Assembly (NCBI GenBank): GCA_947626485.1
Contig: CANQSG010000002.1
Location: 1-56,905 of the forward strand
Reading direction: 5' to 3'
Origin: an uncultured Clostridia bacterium
GTDB taxonomy: Bacteria > Bacillota > Clostridia > Oscillospirales > Acutalibacteraceae
DNA: 56,905 nucleotides
The position numbers and the translations under genes are program-made. Positions 52,595 through 56,905 of the stretch are shown piece after piece. The first letter of the stretch is position 1, and each line of letters begins with the position of its first letter. Under the pieces are notes generated by a model. It saw nothing but the letters and a program-made list of their open reading frames with translations, did no database searches and was not told the origin of the DNA.

Positions 52595-52634
52595 AAAAAT
52601 TCGTTCAAAAGGTACACCTTTTGAACGAATTTTT
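52595..52634. repeat. 40-bp near-perfect palindrome (19-bp arms, 2-bp centre), bidirectional terminator or operator
   Basis: AAAAATTCGTTCAAAAGGT-AC-ACCTTTTGAACGAATTTTT. Confidence 0.9.
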
Positions 52635-52694
52635 GTATTTATCGCCCGCCCGGCGAATCTTACGGAAAAATTTCGAGCTGCGCGGGAGTGATAT

Positions 52695-52741
52695 AGTGAA
52701 GAACTAAGAGTGAAGAAGTGAGGTGTCCGCTGCGCGGACGG
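52695..52741 (+). repeat. Hairpin-array repeat, minimal copy R4
   Basis: AGTGAAGAACTAAGAGTGAAGAAGTGAGGT + hairpin GTCCGCTGCGCGGAC at 52725-52739, no CATCAT units. Confidence 0.82.
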
Positions 52742-53044
52742 GAAATAGAGCGTTGACAACAGGATTATAACATAAAAAATCCGCCGATCGGGGCGGATTT
52801 GACGGCTGAGGGTGACGGTCGTAAGAAAAAGCCGGGCGAAAACCCGGCGGGCGGCACGGTTGACGGCGTTCGAATACAACGCTGTTCTTTTTTTGGCCGT
52901 TTGACGGCTGCGTGACGGCAGCTTTGACGGCGAATGCTATGTAATTCCGCCAAAAACAACCCGATCGGCGGGTGGCCTTTGCAAGAAACATATAAGTGAC
53001 TTTATTACGTCATAAAAATTTTTCGAATTTTTTGTGAAAACCTC

Positions 53045-53073
53045 TTGCAAAAGTCGGGGCTACGCGCTATAAT
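53045..53073 (+). promoter_or_regulatory. Sigma-A-like promoter
   Basis: TTGCAA-N17-TATAAT. Confidence 0.65.
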
Positions 53074-53245
53074 AAGTGCGTTGCGAGCGCCGCAGAGTGG
53101 AGAACTCCGTGCAAAAATTCGGGGGAATAACAAGTTTTCGCGGGCTTACCGGCGGGGGTCGCCGCGCCGGGCGACGGCGGAAAATTTCGGAAATGTCGGC
53201 GCTCGCCGTCAAAATCAGCAGATGCGGAACGGAGGGGAATTCGAT

Positions 53246-53890
53246 ATGACAAATATGACCGCGCACAGCGGCGGCAGAACGTATCGACATCGAAACGGCG
53301 GGCAATCGCTGACGAAGACCCCGACCGACGTGCTGCTGCTCGACGCCATCGTCCGCACCGTCGCGCAAAAGGGCGTCGAGGGCGCCTCGACCCGGGCCAT
53401 CGCCGCCGAAGCGGGCAACGGCATGACCGATACCGTGATCTACCGCCACTTTTCCGGCAAGGAAGAGCTGCTGCACAAGGCCTTTCTGCGCGAAAGCGAG
53501 GCCTTTATGCGGCAGGTCGAAGTGCTTTTCCCGGTGCTTTGGGAAAGGAACATTTCCCGCGAGCAGCGGCTGCGCTATCTCTGGCATTCGGTCTGGGGGT
53601 GGCTGAGCCGACACAAGGACGCCGCCGCCTTCATGATCCGATATTATTATTCCGCCTCGTTTGACGAGATCGCAAAGCGCGGCTATTGCGAAACCTGGCA
53701 GCCCATCGCCGACCGTCTGCGGGCGCTCGCGCCGGACGTTGACGCCGAATCCCTCGTCTATATGGCGCTTGAGGCGACCGCTTCTGCCATCTATCCCGTC
53801 TGCGTGGGCTGGCGGCCGGACGGGGCGGGGGCTTCGGAATACGGCTTCCGAAGGTTCAACGGGCTTGTCAACGAATTTTTGCCGAAGTAA
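53246..53890 (+). CDS. TetR/AcrR family transcriptional regulator
   Basis: LLDAIVRTVAQKGVEGASTRAIAAEAGNGMTDTVIYRHFSGKEELLHKAF. Confidence 0.92.
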   Translation: MTNMTAHSGGRTYRHRNGGQSLTKTPTDVLLLDAIVRTVAQKGVEGASTRAIAAEAGNGMTDTVIYRHFSGKEELLHKAFLRESEAFMRQVEVLFPVLWERNISREQRLRYLWHSVWGWLSRHKDAAAFMIRYYYSASFDEIAKRGYCETWQPIADRLRALAPDVDAESLVYMALEATASAIYPVCVGWRPDGAGASEYGFRRFNGLVNEFLPK

Positions 53891-53925
53891 GGTTTTTGCT
53901 CCTTTATAGATAGGGAAGGATTTTC

Positions 53926-56905
53926 ATGAGAAGAATCATCACAAAATTCAATCCTGCCGAAACGCGGGCGAGCGCATTCCGTTCCCCGTTTTCCGGCAAA
54001 CGGTTCAAACGGGTCGTTTCTCTGCTGTTGTGCCTGAGCATGACGGCGACCTTGCTGTGCAATCTCGACTGCCTGGCTGCCGCCGACGACAACGGATACA
54101 CGAAAACGATCGTGGCGGACAGCCGCATCGCCGACGGCAACACGATGGAGACCTACGAGGGCAAGCTGCTGTCCGACGACTGGGGCAGTCGCTATGCCGG
54201 CCGCGTTTGGACGGACAAGAGCGTGTTTGCTTACGGCGACGACGTCACGCTCGGGGAAGACAAGGACGGCTACAACGGAACCGTCCACTTCGATTCCGAC
54301 TTCGGGACGGTCTTCTCCGCCCTGTCGAGCTCGCAGCGGATCAACGAATACCCGCCGTCCCCCGTGGATTTGCTGATTTTGATCGATATGTCCGGCTCGA
54401 TGGCGACGGATATCGTCGATAACACGCCGCATGACGATTATAATAACAGCACAAAAAGCGAACGGATTTCCCACTCCCGGATTTACGCCGTTCTGGAATC
54501 CGTCAACAAATCCATTCAGCAGGTCATGGATATCAGCGACGCCAGCCGCGTGGCGGTGGTGGCATACGGCGCCACGGCGTACACCCTGATGGAGCTCGGG
54601 CATTATAAGCCGGCGGACGGCAAATATTTGGAGGTTAAAAATTTCCGAGCCTATTACGGTGACTACAATAGTGACACTCGCAAGCCTAATACCACCGGGT
54701 CGGCGTCCTATATGGTCGGAACGGTCAGCGGGCTTCAAAAAATGGACGAAACGACCGGAACCTATTCCGGCTACGGAAGGTACGCCCGCAACGACTATAA
54801 AAGCACCAAATTCGGATGCGACCCGGACGGAACGCGGAATATCGGCTTTCACACGGATTTGCAGGCGGGCATTTATCAGGGCTTTGAGGAGCTTTACAAA
54901 TTTTATAACAGCGCGGACGAGGTCACCAAGGCCTATAAGTCCCCGGATACGGGCAAGACGACCGTCGTCCAGCGGATCCCCGTCGCCATCGTGATGACCG
55001 ACGGCGGCTCCAACTATGCGCTGAAGCCCGAATCGGGAAACGCCACGGGCAACGAATGGTACGATGTGCCGATTTACGACAAGAACGTAACCGCTCATGG
55101 AGGCGCATTGAAAAAATACCGCACCGAAACCGGAGGGGTCGGACGCGGCGGCGACGCGACGATCCTGGATATTCTGATGACGGCTGCCTATGAAAAGTCG
55201 AAAGTGCAGAAAAAGTATGAAAAATACGTTCTGGAAGCCAAAAGCCGGGAAGTCAACAAGCTGGAAGAGGATCGCTTTAAGGGAACCGATCTGCGCGTTC
55301 TGACCGTCAGTGTGGATACCCCGGAAAGCGAGTGGCAGAAGCCGCGCGTCTATGCGGCGCTGGATCCCGTGCATTTCTTCAGCAAGGATTTAAAGGCAAA
55401 CAACGGAATCGACCCCGACACATGGACGCAAAAGCAGGACGTTATCGACGCTTACGGCTATTTTGAGAGCTGGCAGGCGTCTTCCGGCGCGGTATCCATC
55501 ACATTCAACGATTCGGATCCCCCCACCAAAACCGTCACCTTCAACCAGATTCCCGACACCGACTCCGCAGCCACGATGGACGTGGTGAAGAGCGACGTCA
55601 TCAAAAACATCAACTATAACAGCAGCTTTGCGGACATCAAAAGCGACGCGCTGGCAGACACGTTTGATAATATGCTCAACGAGGTGCGCGGCCTCGCCTT
55701 TACGCCGCTTTCGGGCGACAACGATACGGGCGCGCGGGACGCCATCACCTATAAAGACCCCCTCGGCGAGTACATGGAGATCAAGCACGGCGCCGTCACG
55801 GTCGACAGCGGCACGGTGACGGGTTCGACCGACGAGAAGACCTTCGACATGACGATGCTGCTCTTCGGCGAGATGCACGGCCTTGTGCGCGCGGGCGTTT
55901 ACGACTATCAGTGGAACAACGACTACATGCGCAACAACCACACGAAAAAGGACTATCCGAAATTAGATAAAGACGTAAATCCCGACGAAGAGCCGCTGAT
56001 TATCGGCTGGTATAAAGGCGACGCGCTGAATGCTGTTTACAGCTATGAGGATAACGGTTTACCGGAAGGCTACACGACCGCCAAGCAGGCGTGGGACGAC
56101 GGTTGGGTGCTGCGGCTCAATTACAAGACCTTGGCGGAGTTCGTCCCGATTTCGGGCATCACCGACGAAATGAAGCCCACCGAGGTGCCGGAGCAGATTC
56201 AGCACGCCGCCTACACCTGCTATCGCTTTGCCGACCCGCAGAGCGAGCGCAATCAGCTGCGCCGCAACCCGATTTTCGGCGAGGTTCCCGAAAGCCTGCA
56301 AAAGGATTGGAACGATTATTACGACGCGCACGGCTCCTATCCCGCCGGCACGGACTTTTACAGCGATTATTCCGGCGTATACCGCCTTTCGGACATCCGC
56401 GTCTGGACGGAGCACACCGGCGACTTCATCGACAAGACCAGCTCCCTTTCGCCCCAGGAGGAGGCGGGCTACGACGACACGCTCTGCGTCAACATCCCCG
56501 TGGCGGCGACGCCGACCCAGCTGGCGGAGATCACCCTCGGACAGGAGGGCGCCATTTCCTACAAGGATAATCTGGCGGACAAGCAGCAGACCACGCCCGT
56601 CCGGCTGTTCTATGCCGTCGGTCTGTCCGAGGATCTCATCCTGCGTGACACGAACGGCGACCAGACCGGCGTCGACGTCTCGAAGATTTCGGGCGAGTAC
56701 ATCACCAGCCACAGCGACCCTGTTACCGGCAACATTTATTTCATCTCCAACTGGTATTCCAACACCCCGTACACCGGCTACGCCAGCGACAACGAGGAGC
56801 TTTACCGCACCCGCGGCGACGCGGCGGCGTCCTTCTCGCCCGACGCGAAAAACCGGTATTACCTCTTCCAGAAGCCCCTGCCCCTCATCGCCCACGCCTA
56901 CCGCG
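53926..56905 (+). CDS. Large secreted VWA-domain surface protein, 3' end outside window
   Basis: Signal-like MRRIITKF...RVVSLLLCLSMTATLLCNLDCLAA; MIDAS VDLLILIDMSGSMATDI; IVMTDGGSN; open to window end. Confidence 0.88.
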   Translation, partial: MRRIITKFNPAETRASAFRSPFSGKRFKRVVSLLLCLSMTATLLCNLDCLAAADDNGYTKTIVADSRIADGNTMETYEGKLLSDDWGSRYAGRVWTDKSVFAYGDDVTLGEDKDGYNGTVHFDSDFGTVFSALSSSQRINEYPPSPVDLLILIDMSGSMATDIVDNTPHDDYNNSTKSERISHSRIYAVLESVNKSIQQVMDISDASRVAVVAYGATAYTLMELGHYKPADGKYLEVKNFRAYYGDYNSDTRKPNTTGSASYMVGTVSGLQKMDETTGTYSGYGRYARNDYKSTKFGCDPDGTRNIGFHTDLQAGIYQGFEELYKFYNSADEVTKAYKSPDTGKTTVVQRIPVAIVMTDGGSNYALKPESGNATGNEWYDVPIYDKNVTAHGGALKKYRTETGGVGRGGDATILDILMTAAYEKSKVQKKYEKYVLEAKSREVNKLEEDRFKGTDLRVLTVSVDTPESEWQKPRVYAALDPVHFFSKDLKANNGIDPDTWTQKQDVIDAYGYFESWQASSGAVSITFNDSDPPTKTVTFNQIPDTDSAATMDVVKSDVIKNINYNSSFADIKSDALADTFDNMLNEVRGLAFTPLSGDNDTGARDAITYKDPLGEYMEIKHGAVTVDSGTVTGSTDEKTFDMTMLLFGEMHGLVRAGVYDYQWNNDYMRNNHTKKDYPKLDKDVNPDEEPLIIGWYKGDALNAVYSYEDNGLPEGYTTAKQAWDDGWVLRLNYKTLAEFVPISGITDEMKPTEVPEQIQHAAYTCYRFADPQSERNQLRRNPIFGEVPESLQKDWNDYYDAHGSYPAGTDFYSDYSGVYRLSDIRVWTEHTGDFIDKTSSLSPQEEAGYDDTLCVNIPVAATPTQLAEITLGQEGAISYKDNLADKQQTTPVRLFYAVGLSEDLILRDTNGDQTGVDVSKISGEYITSHSDPVTGNIYFISNWYSNTPYTGYASDNEELYRTRGDAAASFSPDAKNRYYLFQKPLPLIAHAYR

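Overview
Window from a high-GC Clostridia-like (Firmicutes) chromosome; the taxonomic statement is an inference from gene content. The left ~24 kb is mostly housekeeping: rqcH, trmK, yhaM, purA, ireB, pheST with a T-box leader, a TrkA/TrkH K+ uptake pair, nif3-like, glnS-gltX, nrdR, glmS with a glmS ribozyme, and guaA. From guaA rightward the window becomes accessory: a mobile-element scar with an orphan PemK/MazF toxin inserted in a decayed sugar-ABC operon, a macrodomain / SirTM / DUF5131 operon opposite an HxlR regulator, two AT-rich acyltransferase genes, two different glycyl radical enzymes without a linked activase, an EcoRI-type adenine methyltransferase next to a DUF262-HNH nuclease, a frameshifted collagen-like/LRR protein, and a large VWA surface protein cut by the window end. 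Strongest unusual signals: (1) two adjacent acyltransferase genes are each split exactly at a poly-G tract (G10 and G9), which looks like a tandem phase-variable pair with both genes currently out of frame; (2) a dispersed family of modular hairpin arrays in which stems covary and loops are nearly always GNA (GAA/GCA), with unit spacers of CATCAT; (3) the SirTM-macrodomain-DUF5131-HxlR locus; (4) a 275-bp element with 27-bp perfect terminal inverted repeats lying between a perfect CIRCE operator and hsp20; (5) mosaic composition inside the methyltransferase gene and at the 3' end of guaA. All calls come from reading the sequence; no database searches were run.
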